DNA from: Nansenia antarctica
Lineage: Eukaryota > Chordata > Actinopteri > Argentiniformes > Microstomatidae
Assembly (NCBI GenBank): GCA_963989245.1
Contig: OZ022355.1
Span: 23,026,809 to 23,090,808 of the forward strand
Length of the DNA: 64,000 bases
Reading direction: 5' to 3'
The translations under genes were made by a program, and so were the position numbers. Below are positions 1-11,054 of this stretch, one piece after another (positions within the stretch are counted from its first letter, which is position 1; each line of letters opens with the position of its first letter). The notes beneath the pieces are model-generated. The model was given only the letters and a program-made list of their open reading frames with translations, ran no database searches and was not told the DNA's origin.

Positions 1-2
1 AG

Positions 3-428
3 CTGGGCAGAGCACGGGACTGGAAGCTGCTGGCAGACTTGGACAAGAAACTCTGCTTCCCAGCTGAGATCGCAGCCACCAACCTGCGACCAGACCTTGT
101 GCTGTGGTCAGCCTCGCTCAAGCTCGTTTACATCATCGAGCTCACTGTGCCCTGGGAGGGTGCAGTGGAGGAGGCCTACGAGCGGAAGAGGCTGAGGTAC
201 ACTGAACTCGCAGCAGATGCCCAACAACAAGGCTGGACAGCGAAGGTACGCCCAGTGGAAGTAGGCTGCAGAGGGTTCGTAGCCACCTCAACATCCAGGC
301 TACTCAGGGAGATGGGAGTGCGAGGGAAGACCCACCGGCAGGCAATCAAGGACCTCTCCAGGGCTGCTGAAAAGGGGAGCCAGTGGCTGTGGATGAAGAG
401 AAAGGACTTGACCCGGGCGTTCAAATGA
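3..428 (+). pseudogene. 3' end of a transposon ORF with a nuclease-like C-terminal domain
   Basis: The frame is open from the window edge to the TGA at 426-428, so only the C-terminal ~140 residues are seen. It contains RPDLVLWS, then VYIIELTVPWE, then a cluster of basic residues (EAYERKRLRY) and a WLWMKRKD tail. This combination recurs as a dispersed, reverse-transcriptase-associated ORF in fish and invertebrate genomes. The D...E-L-T spacing resembles a PD-(D/E)XK nuclease core, but that is inference. No start is visible. The sequence to about 600 still looks like this element's 3' region before L1 sequence starts. It could equally be part of an uncharacterised non-LTR or Penelope-like element. 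It is not a recognisable host gene. Confidence 0.5.
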
Positions 429-635
429 GCTGATCGCATCTCGGGAGTGAACCTGGGACGCTGGGATTCACTGCTGAACCCTCTGGAGGTGTCGTGGGCT
501 TATCAGCGAAACATTCATGAAGGAGGGCGCCCACTTGACAACCCAAAGGATGCCATCGCTCATTTGAACACCACAGAGTCTCATCGGTGCCTTAAGTATG
601 TATCTATCGAGGGATATCAACATCTAGTCCTACAT

Positions 636-1163
636 AACAGATGGAGGATGCTAAATCCAACTAAAAAAACATATACATATTATTCTGGACGATTTCCAAC
701 TTCCAATAGACTGGATTATTTCTTCATGTTTAAAAAATACGTAGAGAGGATGGAAACATGCACAATAGGCACAAGGGATTTATCAGATCATGCTATGCTA
801 TCTATAACTATACATTTGGATATAAAGCAAGGAGAAAAAATATGGAGATTAAACAATTCACTTCTCCAAGATAAGATCTTTGTTGAAAAAATCAATAAAG
901 CCATAAAAGAATACGTAGAGATAAATGACAATGGAGATACTAATCCAACTATTATATGGGAGGGCCTTAAAGCGGTACTACGAGGACAGATAATATCATA
1001 TTGTGCATGGAAGAAAAGACAAACACAACAAAAACAGAAAATACTTGAACAAATACAACACTTGGAAGACAAATTCAAAAATACAAATGAAATAATAGTA
1101 AAAAATGAATTAAAAAAGAAGTATAAGGAGTTGGATAAAATCCGTACAGAGGAAGTGGAGAAA
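636..1163 (+). pseudogene. L1 ORF2 fragment: endonuclease C-terminus and linker
   Basis: Residues with the L1 pattern include YYSGRFPTSNRLDYFF followed by RDLSDHAML, which is the conserved SDH motif at the end of APE-type endonucleases. The following ~110 residues are a charged, helical linker leading to the RT domain (IISYCAWKKRQ...). The frame stays open past the hAT insertion point and stops only inside the transposon at 1214. Catalytic residues of the N-terminal endonuclease half are missing, so this piece is non-functional alone. Confidence 0.8.
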
Positions 1164-1171
1164 TTAATGAC
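1164..1171. repeat. Left 8-bp target duplication of the hAT element
   Basis: The sequence ttaatgac is repeated exactly at 5731-5738, immediately outside the two terminal inverted repeats. Removing the element and one copy restores the L1 frame. Confidence 0.93.
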
Positions 1172-1509
1172 CAGTGATGCCGGTAACGCGATACTAAGTA
1201 ACGTGTTACTCTAATCTGATTACTTTTCCCAGTAACGAGTATTCTATCGCGATACTATTTCCAAATCAGTAATCGGATTAAAGTTACTTATTCAAGTGAC
1301 TGTGCGTTACTATTGCGTTACTACCTCATAACTTAGGCTAAATGCAGTATTTCTTTGTAATGTTCGATAGTAAACAAACATTTATTGCTTTTCTCGCGTC
1401 TTGGGGAGTGACGTCAGTGATCACGTTTTCAACACGAGGTGCAGCAGAATCGCTCACGTGTATCACCACGCTGATTGCACAGTGTAAACAGAAGCGTATA
1501 GCCTACACA

Positions 1510-1695
1510 ATGGAGCGAGAACAGAGATATGCATTAAATAGCTGGAAATATAGGGATTATTTTGAGTTTGTGTCAGCAAAGGATGACAAGAACATAAATG
1601 TTCGTTGTACACTCTGTGCTGGAAAGAAAATATTGTCCTGTGGTAAAACCACAACATCAAATTTAAAGAAACATTTGGAATCTCAGCACAGTCAA
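1510..1695 (+). pseudogene. hAT transposase N-terminal region with BED zinc finger
   Basis: The likely start is the ATG at 1510-1512. An aromatic YRDYFEF stretch is followed by VRCTLC and then LKKHLESQH, giving the C-C-H-H pattern of a BED finger, the DNA-binding module of many hAT transposases. The frame used here continues to a stop at 1782. The transposase linker, however, is clearly continued in the next frame from about 1694 (VKLAEKVPE). A single frameshift between about 1684 and 1697 therefore separates the finger from the catalytic domain. Confidence 0.8.
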
Positions 1696-3617
1696 GCTCG
1701 CGGAGAAAGTCCCAGAGACCGCGGCCTCGACTTCTGCGGGAGGTCCCACACCGCTCAAGCAACAAAAGCTGGACTTCAGTAGGCCTACAAAATCACAACC
1801 TGTAAGTGTGGGAGAGTTGAATAAATTGGTCGGGCGGTATGTTGTAGAGGAAATGCTGCCCATAAACACAGTTGACTCGCCCTCTTTCCGTGCCATCATT
1901 AACAAGATCCCCACTACTACCAATGCCGAGCTACCTCACAGAACATCTTTTTCTTCGTACTTAGAGAAGGAGTATGCAGAGATGGAAAAACATCTGAAGG
2001 CTGCGCTGAACGAGGTCGACTATGTGTCAACTACAGCGGACATTTGGACAGCTAACAATAGGAGCTATATGGGAGTAACGCTCCACTGGATTAGTAGATC
2101 CACATTAGACCGCAACAAGGCTGCATTGGCGTGTAGGAGAATCCGCGGTAGACACACGTATGATGTTATTGGTGCAGAAATCGAAAACATTCACTCTTCA
2201 TATGGACTAATCAACAAAGTAGTAGCAACAGTGACAGATAATGGATCTAACTTTGTCAAGGCATTTCAAGTCTATCAGCCTGCTGTCACAGAGTCCGATG
2301 ATGAGACGGTGGAGGAGGCCACGGATGATGTCACTTTTTTAGATGTGTCAGAAATCCTATCAGCTGAGGATGATAGTGATGGCCAGCTGATTCTTCCCCC
2401 GCACCAAAGGTGTGCTTCACATACCCTCAACCTTATTTCTACAAGTGATGTGGAGAAGTACATCACTTCCAAACCAGAGAGCAAGGCTGTGTATAGGAGC
2501 AGCACAGCAAAATGCACAGCTCTCTGGACGAAAGCAAGCCGATCTACCGTTGCGTCAGAAACGGTGGAGGAGGTTAACAAAAGAAAGCTCCTGGTACCGA
2601 CATGCACAAGGTGGAATTCCTTTTACGAAGCCATAAAGAGAATCGCAGAAATCCCCATGAATGAGCTGACTACTCTGTGCAACAAGCTGGGAGTGAAGTG
2701 CTTCAAAGACCAGGAGTACCAGTACCTGCATGAGTACTGTACCGTCATGAAGCCTCTAACTATGGCACTGGATATCCTACAAGGTGACTGTCCGTATGGG
2801 ACTTTACTGCCCACACTTGAAGTCCTGATGCAGAAGACCCTTGCTGTGAAAGACACCCTATCCAAGACGACTGCAGGCCTTCCAGATGCCATAGTGCAGG
2901 TATGCTATGTTGTTCCATCTTAAAGATAAATAAATACATTTTCATTGCACTATTCATGAACATGGAGCAGAGTCACACCATACTGCAGTATGTAGGTTGT
3001 CAGTTGCACAAACTAATTGCATACATAATTAGTAAATAAAGGTATAAATAATAGACCTTATAGGCTACAACTAGATAATAATAAACATATCAAATTATAT
3101 CTTTCAGGCTATCCAGACTCGTTTTGCCAGTGTGCTGGACAACAAAGATGCCCTTCTCGCAGCTGCTAGTTGTCCAAAATTCAAACTCCGATGGCTGAGA
3201 GATGAAGGTAGGAGGGAGCAAGTAAAGGAGCTTCTCACAGCAGAATGTCGCAAAACTGCTCCTGCAGCACAGAGCCCTGCCAGTGTACCCACCACGACTG
3301 CCAACCAAGGCGAGATGGACTTTTTTGCTTTTGAGGCGGAGCCAGAGGAGACCTACTCGGCAGAAAAGGAAGTCATGGACTACTTGAGGTCAGGGCATGA
3401 GCTTCAGATTCTGAATCAGTATCCAAACATTAAGAACATTTTCTTGAAGTATAACACTCCAACCCCATCTAGCGCTCCTGTAGAGCGGCTCTTTAGTCTG
3501 GGAGGTTTGGTGCTCACGCCTAGAAGGAACAGACTTTCTGACAAGAGGTTTGAGAAGCTTCTGTTAATGAGATACAACCACTGGTTTACTCGCCCCTTTC
3601 CACTGTTTCACTCATAG
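1694..3617 (+). pseudogene. hAT transposase catalytic and dimerisation domains (two exons)
   Basis: The first exon runs to the CAG at 2897-2899 and is followed by a GTATGC donor. The intron is 2900-3107 and ends tttcag. The second exon starts at 3108 in phase 0 and ends at the stop at 3615-3617. The catalytic part has the hAT pattern TTADIWTANNRSYMG, a VTDNGSNFVKAF block and CASHTLNL. The second exon has the C-terminal hAT dimerisation signature SSAPVERLFSLGG with RNRLSDKRFEKLL. Apart from the upstream frameshift both exons are open. This is a ZBED-like transposase that would act in the nucleus. It is a transposon gene, not a host gene. Confidence 0.87.
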
Positions 3618-3712
3618 TGTGTTCATGGCCTCCATAGCGTGTTCATGGCCTCCATAGCGTGTTCATGGCCTCCATAGCGTGTTCATGGCCTCCATAGCGT
3701 GTTCATGGCCTC
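3613..3712. repeat. 20-bp tandem repeat, five copies
   Basis: Unit catagcgtgttcatggcctc repeats five times, starting inside the stop-codon region of the hAT transposase. The copies are identical except for one base in the first. Confidence 0.9.
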
Positions 3713-4030
3713 CTTCCAGTCTTGACAGCTGAGTTCACTCTTCATTGATAAACTCAGACTCACCCAGTTTAGGATTAGGATTATATTAGGATCATATCTG
3801 AATGGTCAGGGTAGGTTTTAGGTTTTGTGAAACCACTCCTTGCTAGTTACTGTGTTAAATAAAGATTATATTTATTTTATTGTTTAAAAACAAGTATTTA
3901 TGTTGGGTGAGGCAAAGAAAGACTCTTTATTTTGTTGTTTTAAGTTATTGTTTAAAGTTTAATTATGTAATTTAAGTTACTGTTAAAATAAAGTGAGTTT
4001 TGGCAAAACCAGTTTTCATTGTTATGTTGC

Positions 4031-4048
4031 GGGGGGGGGGGGGGGGGG
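4031..4048. repeat. Poly-G tract
   Basis: An uninterrupted run of about 18 G lies inside the hAT 3' region. Its length is likely unreliable in an assembly. Confidence 0.8.
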
Positions 4049-4105
4049 TCGGGTGCCTAGGCAGCTGCCAATAGTAACTAAAAAAGTAACTAGTAATCTA
4101 ACTTA

Positions 4106-5621
4106 CCGTATTTTCCGCCCTATAAGGCGCACCGGAGTATAAGGCGCACCTTCAATGAATGGCCTATTTTAGAAATTTTTTCGTATACAAGGCGCACCGG
4201 CTTATAAGGCGCACCGGCTTATAAGGCGCATAGAATAGATACTGCAGTCAAACGTTTGACTGGGGTTGCGTTACGCCCAAGCTCCACCTACTGCGTTGCG
4301 TCACCTCTCCATCGGTGTTGTGTCAACTTCCCGTTGTCCAAGCTCCACCTGAGCGTTGTCACCGTCAACGTTCTACCTGCTCCACTGTCAAAAATATATA
4401 TTTTTCCACCTCAAGTATCAGCCGTTCGTCATCCATTTTTGCAACAAGCGTCAAGGACCTGCGGTGATTCACAGCTGACTCGCGTGAATAGCAATTCGCA
4501 ATAGCTGCAACCACGAGATATAGAGTAGTTAGCTACAAGCATTTTCAATCTGCTATTATCTCTATTAGTGGATTAACCGCTGTGGTGATTTAACAGCTGA
4601 TAAAAATACATCAAGTAGACTACAAACAGAGCAAAACAACACCAGAAAACAACCAATAGGCTATACAATTATAACCAACAACCAATATGTGACAGCTCCT
4701 GGTGAAATGTGCAACGTACTTTTTCAGTTTTTACACATGCTTAAACTACAGATTGTAAGCTTTCAAATGATGTGTCATACATTCAAATCAAAGAAAGACA
4801 CGACAGGCGTATTTGAATGTTGGTTCATCTCAAACACTGAATGGGAGAAAAGTGAATCTGACCAAACCACAACAAACGCTGCTAGCGGCTAACAGCTAAC
4901 AAAACACATCGCTACGAAGGTCTAAACTGTATTTTAATAACATGACAACATACTGGGAGAACATCGACATGCTAAAAACACATAACTACACATAACTAGA
5001 TGAACACACAGTTCTTGCTTTTGAACACGAGCTAAAACGAAAGTATGTTTACAAATCAACCCTCCCTTACCGGTAGCCTCCGGCAAACGAGAATAATGAA
5101 TCCAATACACAAATGATAAGTGTTTAGTGATCGTTAAACTGTTGTTTATTATATCGAGTGGGTACTTTAAAACTTCAAGTTGAAAGCACCAAGAATCTCA
5201 CTTTGTTCCCTCGGAAACTCTGTTTAGTCTTCTTTACTTGGGGTCTTGTGGTGTGGGACTGTGAGTAAGCACAACACCGGTGTTTACTGATTACCGTAAT
5301 ACTGCAAGCGGTGTGAGTGTCCGAATTGAACAGTTGGGTGAGTACTGCATCCATTCAGAGCACATGATAGCATAACAATAGCATTCGCGGAGATTCCAAG
5401 ATGGCGGCCGTCGTTTACTGATTACCGTAATGCTGCAAGCGGTGCGGCTTTGCAGTTTACCAGTCGTACTGAAACATTGTATTATTATTTAAAAAAAAAT
5501 ATTGGTCATGTAATTTTTACATTTTGATCCATATATAAGGCGCACCGGGTTATAAGGCGCACTGTCGTTTTTTTTTTTTTTTTGGGACTTTTAAGTGCGC
5601 CTTATAGGGCGGAAAATACGG
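4106..5621. mobile_element. TA-flanked non-autonomous DNA transposon (ataaggcgcacc family)
   Basis: Inverted termini start ccgtattttccgccctataa at 4106 and are mirrored ending at 5621. Each end is followed inward by several ataaggcgcacc repeats. A TA dinucleotide flanks both ends (4104-4105 and 5622-5623), as for Tc1/mariner-type insertion. No transposase-like frame exists in its 1.5 kb. The longest ORFs (4256-4504 and 4689-4892) have no recognisable domain. It lies wholly inside the hAT element and is therefore younger than it. Confidence 0.8.
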
Positions 5622-5738
5622 TAGTTACTTTTAAAATCAAGTAATCAGTAAAGTAACTAGATTACTTTTTAAAGGAGTAATCAGTAATCAGTAATCAGAA
5701 TACTTTTTCAAAGTAACTGTGGCAACACTGTTAATGAC

Positions 5739-7100
5739 ATACACCAAACAGAAATATTATGATGGAGGACCTAAGTCTTTAAAACTCCTAGCATATCGAC
5801 TTAAGACACAGACTAAAAAAGCACACATTTCGAAATTGAAGACTGTAGAAGGCTCTGGAACAATAACGGAAAAGGATAAAATAGCTGAAGAATTCGTAAA
5901 ATATTATGAGAACCTTTATAAAAACACAGGAAACATTGACCTGGGACTAATGAAAGATTTCTTACATAAGTTAAACTTAAAGCAAGTAACAAGATCAAAA
6001 AATGAACAGCTCATTAAGGACATCACAGTAAATGAAATACAACAACAAATAAATAATCTTAAAATGGGGAAAACACCAGGTGATGATGGATATACTAATG
6101 AATTTTATAAAACTTTTCAAAAACAATTGATACCACTACTTTTACAAGCATATAAGTTTGTATTACAAACGGGAAATTGGGCAACTACTTGGAACTCATC
6201 TATAATAACGGTTATACATAAAGAAGGTAAGGACGCTACTGAATGTTCGTCTTACAGGCCAATATCACTACTGAATACGGACCATAAAATAGTAACAGCC
6301 ATTATTGCCAATAGGTTAAAGGACATCGTGCCAGATATAATAGACAGCGACCAATGTGGTTTTATACCAGGTAGGCTGTTGTCAGATAATATAAGGAGGA
6401 CGTTAAATATAATGGACTACGCACAAAACAATGGTGCAAACCTTCTACTCTTAACACTGGATGCAGAAAAAGCATTTGACAGAGTGCTATGGCCATTCAT
6501 GTTTGAAATTGTAAGAAGCTTTGGATTTCATGAGAATTTTAATAAATGGCTTCAAGGAATGTATAAAAATCCAGTGTCAAGAGTAAAAGTAAATGGCACA
6601 ATATCCAGAAGATTTCCAATCTATAAAGGTACAAGACAAGGAGACCCACTCTCAGCAGTTATATTTGCTATATGCATGGAAGGACTAGCAGAAAGTATAA
6701 GGAAAAATAATACCATCAAAGGCATAACGATAAAAGAGGAACAGCACAAACTGGCATTATATGCAGATGACGTGGTTGTTTATTTAACATCACCAGCCCA
6801 ATCCTTACCAAGCCTAATGGAAGCAATTACAGAATATAGTAAACACTCTGGTTATAAACTAAATGAAAGTAAGTGTGAAGTATTAACAATTGGAGAACAG
6901 ATAGATTCGGAAATTAAGGAAAAATACAAGTTTAAATGGGATGCAAAGAAAATCAAATATTTAGGAATCTACCTCACTGGAGATATAACAACATTATACA
7001 CCGACAATTATCAAGCCCTTGAAAATAAAATACGAGAAGATCTTAATAGATGGAAGATAACACCTGAATCCTTAATGAGTAGAGTAGAAAGCGTCAAAAT
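5739..7100 (+). CDS. L1 ORF2 reverse transcriptase domain (open frame, 3' truncated)
   Basis: The frame shows the ordered RT blocks: PGDDGYTNEFYK, SSYRPISLLNTDHKI, QCGFIPGR, LLTLDAEKAFDRV, TRQGDPLSAVIFAI, and LALYADDVVVY with the catalytic YADD pair. These are L1-clade spacings. The frame is uninterrupted from the hAT duplication to about 7100. The thumb region stops at SRVESVKMM, after which hAT sequence follows. The C-terminal domain is absent, so the element could not retrotranspose on its own. RT would copy element RNA at nicked genomic targets. Confidence 0.88.
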
Positions 7101-9062
7101 GATGGAAACTCCATTCAGCCTTCAGCTGGATGAGACAACTGCTGACAATAATGCTCTGTTGATGGCCTATGTCCGCTATAGTGCCTCCAACAGTCAGGAG
7201 ATGGCTGAGGAATTTTTATTTTCCAAATATCTGGAAACAGACACCAAGGGCCAGACCATTTTTAATGCATTGGATGCATATCTACAGGAGAAGTCAATCC
7301 CAATCAAGAACATCCTTGCATGTGCCACTGACGGTGCCCCGTCCATGGTTGGCAGGTACCGTGGCTTCACCGCTCTGCTGAAGGAGCAGGTCCCGCATGT
7401 CCTCACAGCCCACTGTGTCTTGCACCGCCACAACCTTGTGGCCAAATCTAAAAGTCCACCTCTCCATGAGTCTCTCGATGTAACAGTCAAGGCAATAAAC
7501 AAAATAAAAGCCCACGCCCTGAATACCAGATTGTTCAGACAGCTGTGTCAGGAAAATGACGAGACCTTTGAGCGTCTTCTTCTCCACACTGAGGTCCGCT
7601 GGCTCTCAAAAGGAAACGGCCTTGCTCGCTTTTGTGAGCTGTTTGACAGCATCGTGGAGTTCCTGGAGGAGGTGGATGCAGCTCTTGGGGAACAGGTGTC
7701 ATCCAGCCGCTGCGACATCATGTACCTCGCAGACTTCTTTGGCAAAATGAATGAAGTCACACTGAAGCTCCAAGGAAAAGGAGTTACTCTGGTCCAGAGC
7801 AAGGCGGTCATCCAGAGTCTCACCTCCAGGCTGGATCTACAGTATACAGGCAGAGCATAGGCAGGAGGCAGTTTGCTCATTTCCCGCTGTTGACCAAGGT
7901 AATCTAGCCTAGGCTACTAAATTATGATAATAATAAATAATACATGTAATAAATGTAGGCTACTCTATGCAAAACTATATTTGTGTTCCTGGTTAGTATA
8001 AATAACTTATGTTCTGTGTTCTTATGTATTATGAGTATAAACTTTAAGAAACATCAATTAGTTAACTAATTAGCAATAAAATAACCAGTTCAAAATCAGA
8101 TAGTAACATTCTGCACAGATAACAATTTCCTGGTTATGCTCATTGCAGGTGTCTGAGGCTCTTACCGATGAGCGCCTCCTCATTTACACAGACCACCTGA
8201 GGATGGTGAATGCTGACTTGAAGATCCGCTTCAGGGATCTTTTGGACCTTGATGTTCCCATCTGGGTGGTGCAGCCCTTTCAGGCGGACGTGGCGGAATG
8301 CGAGCCAGCAATCCAGGAGCATCTCATCGACATCCAGAGTGATGATGAGGCCCAGGCTATTTTCCGCACCTCTGGCTGGGGCAACATGTGGGTCAAGTAC
8401 TCTCAGCGTTACCCGGCTCTGTGGGAGAAAGTGAGGCTGCTTCTTCTGGCTTTCCCAACCACATACCTGGTGGAGCAGGGATTCAGCCAGGTCCTCCACA
8501 TGCAGTCCAAGTACCGCAATCGCTTGAACTTGACGGCCTCAGGTGCACTGCGACTGAAACTAACTTCTCTGCAACCCGCAGTGAAGAAACTGGCGGAGAA
8601 CCACCAAGCGCAGGGCTCACACTAATCCCCCCCGCGCAATTTGGTGAAATGTCACACCAGCACACTTAAAAAACGAACAATGTTAGAGTTGTAACAGTTT
8701 TGTAGCCTGCTGTTTGTTATGCACCAGACGTATGCAATTGCTGCTGTTCCGTAGCAGTCTGTTTGTATTCTGTTTGTATTCTCTTGTCTGAGTTTGTTTA
8801 ACACTCATAAACATAATTTGTATTCACATTCACATGGCTTTTCTGCTCTCTGATGACTAATGATAATGATATTCCAACTGCCCAGTTAAATCCAATTTAT
8901 TATTTGGCATTCAGTGACATGCTTTTTAAATGAAATAACACAGAATATTAGTCAACATTAATATTCAGGGGAGAAAATTTGCCTACTTTTTTTATGGGGG
9001 GCGGTAAGAGACCTGGATAATGGACAGGGGGGCTCTGGCCCAAAAAAGGTTGAGAACCACTG
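7100..9062 (+). mobile_element. 5'-truncated second hAT transposon (ZBED5/FAM200-like)
   Basis: Coding sequence at 7104-8625 resembles the ZBED5/FAM200 group of hAT transposases. The 3' terminus at 9048-9062 reads ggttgagaaccactg, the reverse complement of a hAT terminal repeat beginning CAGTGGTTCTCAACC. The 5' half, including any zinc finger and left terminus, is missing and replaced by L1 sequence. No target duplication can therefore be assigned. Confidence 0.8.
7104..8625 (+). pseudogene. ZBED5-like hAT transposase, two exons with a frameshift
   Basis: The first exon (to 7898) carries FSLQLDETTADNN, LACATDGAPSMVGRYRG, HCVLHRHNL and HTEVRWLSKGNGLARF, the catalytic-core blocks of this hAT group. 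Near 7841 the frame must shift to continue as YRQSIGRRQFAHFPLLTK, ending at a GTAATC donor (7899). The intron 7899-8148 ends ttgcag. The second exon, 8149-8625, is open and ends with FPTTYLVEQGFSQVLHMQSKYRNRL, the C-terminal dimerisation region. The N-terminal zinc finger is absent. It is read in the same frame as the upstream L1 RT. Confidence 0.85.
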
Positions 9063-9103
9063 CTCTATACCATTGATCTTTAAAATTCTGTAACTTGTTG
9101 TTC

Positions 9104-9223
9104 AGAATTCAGGGGGGACTGTTAGATCTTATGGGGTTTTCTAGAAACATATATGCTTATGTCACTCAGACATACACATAACACACACACACACACACAC
9201 ACATACACATAACACACACACAC

Positions 9224-9256
<33 letters not shown>

Positions 9257-9690
9257 TACACATACACATACACATACCCACACACTCTATTCTCATGTCA
9301 CTCAGACACACACATAACACATACCCACACACTTAGAGACACACATTCTGTTCCTTCCAGGTCAGCCTGCTCTTCAGGGGTAGCAATAACGCCACAATAT
9401 GCACTCGAGAGGTTGTTATCTTAAAGACCTTGGGGGTTAGGCGCCAGGGCACAGATAGAGGGTGGTCGAGAGAGTATTTAAGCCTGTCTGTATGTCATAA
9501 TGATGTCGTTGAATGTCGTTGAATGTCGTGGAATGGTCGTTGAATGCCGAATGCTGAGATACTGTGCTGATGGACCATTCGCTGACTGTCTTAATAAATC
9601 AAGTACAGAGATTCCGACCCGTGTTGAACGTTCTATTTTCTTGTCAAATCGTGTATGCTGCGCACCTAATCTATCCTGAGATGACACAAC
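9104..9690 (+). mobile_element. Probable polypurine tract and 3' LTR of a truncated LTR element
   Basis: A purine-rich stretch ending ggggggac is followed by TGTTAGATC. The block ends near tgagatgacaca and so has TG...CA borders. Inside are TATTTAAG near 9475 and AATAAA near 9593 in promoter-then-polyA order. No partner LTR, primer site or coding sequence is visible, and no clean target duplication was found. It could be a solo LTR or a 3' fragment. The (CA)n tract lies within it. Confidence 0.45.
9178..9320. repeat. (CA)n-rich microsatellite
   Basis: Imperfect CA repeats with interspersed catacacata and cccacacac motifs. Confidence 0.9.
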
Positions 9691-9757
9691 GCATTTAAGA
9701 TCACAATCCTCAATAGATTGATCCATTCCATCGTTTTACCGACAAGCTGATTCAACA

Positions 9758-10004
9758 ATTACCTTAATGTAATATAAGTCAATTGTATAGAAACAACTCA
9801 CCAAAATAGACTATTGCACAACTGATTTGAAACCCCCCCTCAACCCCCCCTATTCTGTACCTTGCCATACCTTGGCTTTTGCTGAAATGACACCACTGGT
9901 CTCATAGCCTATTGGAAATGTATTGCGTGTGTGTGAGTGAGAGCTTTTGTGAGCCTGCATGTACGATGTGGCTCTTTCTGGTACCCCAACAATTCTTTGG
10001 GGCT
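9758..10004 (+). mobile_element. Fragment of the hAT family also found at 41.2-42.6 kb
   Basis: The block from ttaccttaatgt to caacaattctttgg matches 42290-42535 closely. Shared landmarks are agaaacaactcaccaaaat, aaatgacaccactggtctca and gatgtggctctttctggtac. It ends where the ggtgcttttccacta element begins, and its own right terminus is missing. Confidence 0.75.
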
Positions 10005-10732
10005 CTTATGGTGCTTTTCCACTACAGGGCGAGCCCGGGTCGACCCAGGCTGGCCTGCTTCTTTGGCGCTTTTCCATTTGTCGGCCTGGGTCGGGTCGGG
10101 TCGGGTCGGTTCTTTAGCTACCCTTCGCGGGCAGGAACCTTTTTGCGAGCCGGTACCTTTTTGCCAGGCTGCGTGTGACGTGTGACGCTGCACACCGTTG
10201 ATTGGTCAATGGAAATCGTCACAACATCGTCATCGTATGTTTTCACAGTACACCACTAACCGCCATTTTTAAATCTCACAACAGCGTTGAACAGCAGAGA
10301 CTACTACTTCTTACTGTTCTTACTATTCAGTGTGCTCAGCATGCTATTGTGATCATGGAGAATTTTAGTTTGGAATTATAACCCATTGTGACGCAGAGAT
10401 ATTCGGCCTTAAGCGACGGGTCCCCCCCCCCCGCCCCTGATGAGCGTTTTACGATGTACCATAAATCTGCTTTGCTTATTCTATCTCGTTAACGGTACAT
10501 GACTTAAGCGGGGTACACACATAAGGATTTTCTGCAATTTCAGCGATTTTCGGATGGCTGAAAACAACAGAAAACGCCCGGTTATCAGATGGCTCTTAAC
10601 ATTTTCCTATAACAGAATCCTGGGGTGTGAGGTGTGTTAAGAGTCAATCTCTCCCGACAACCTGCTCAGAAAATGGGCGTGGCCGGCAATCGTAAATGTG
10701 AAATGTGTTCAATAATTACGACCAGAAATTAT

Positions 10733-10813
10733 AGGGTTGCCAGATTGTTTGGTGGAATTAGCGGTTTTAGACTGTGGTTAGGGTGGAAAATGTCATTTCC
10801 ATCTGGCAACCCT
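10733..10813. mobile_element. 81-bp element with AGGGTTGCCAGAT termini
   Basis: Begins agggttgccagat and ends atctggcaaccct, forming 13-bp perfect inverted repeats. A related pair (gggttgccagacgg ... ctatctggcaacactg) lies at about 41527-41632 inside another hAT remnant. Confidence 0.6.
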
Positions 10814-10938
10814 GCTCGCGAGTCCAACTATAACGTAGCCAATCAAGAAGCGAGCTGACTTCTTCTTTTCGTTATTCGGCACTTTATTTGCCCTGTCGCA
10901 CATGGTTGTCTCGTACAGGTCAGTCAGGGTACTACGTT

Positions 10939-11054
10939 AGATAATAATAATAATAGCTTTATTTGTATAGCGCTTTTCCTGCAAACGTTGCGGCTCAAAG
11001 TGCTTTAATCATTACATAATCTTAATTTAATTAATTAATTAATATTAAAAGGAT
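10939..11054 (-). mobile_element. L2-like LINE 3' tail (minus orientation)
   Basis: An (AAT)n tract is followed by gctttatttgtatagcgctt and caaacgttgcggctcaaagt, the 3' end of the LINE family also present at 27.8, 56.7, 57.6 and 63.9 kb. Only the tail is present. Confidence 0.7.

Larger units (their letters stand above)
1172..5730 (+). mobile_element. hAT DNA transposon (BED-type) inserted in L1
   Basis: Terminal inverted repeats begin CAGTGATGCC at 1172 and, on the other strand, CAGTGTTGCC from 5730. An 8-bp target duplication, ttaatgac, flanks the element at 1164-1171 and 5731-5738, which is the hAT hallmark. Subterminal regions are rich in gtaac/gtaatc motifs. The transposase gene has a BED zinc finger, a DDE core and a C-terminal hAT dimerisation domain, with one intron. 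A frameshift near 1690 breaks the gene. A 1.5-kb non-autonomous element lies in its 3' subterminal region. Confidence 0.93.
630..7104 (+). mobile_element. 5'-truncated L1-clade non-LTR retrotransposon, split by a hAT transposon
   Basis: Two separated pieces form one continuous L1 ORF2 frame. The first (about 636-1171) carries the end of the apurinic endonuclease domain, including the RDLSDHA motif, and a lysine/glutamate-rich linker. The second (5739-7104) carries the reverse transcriptase. The frame left at codon 1164-1166 is picked up exactly after the duplicated ttaatgac at 5731-5738, so the L1 was open when the hAT inserted. The 5' part of the endonuclease and the whole C-terminal cysteine region are absent. 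The 3' side fuses directly to a different hAT transposase near 7100. Confidence 0.85.
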
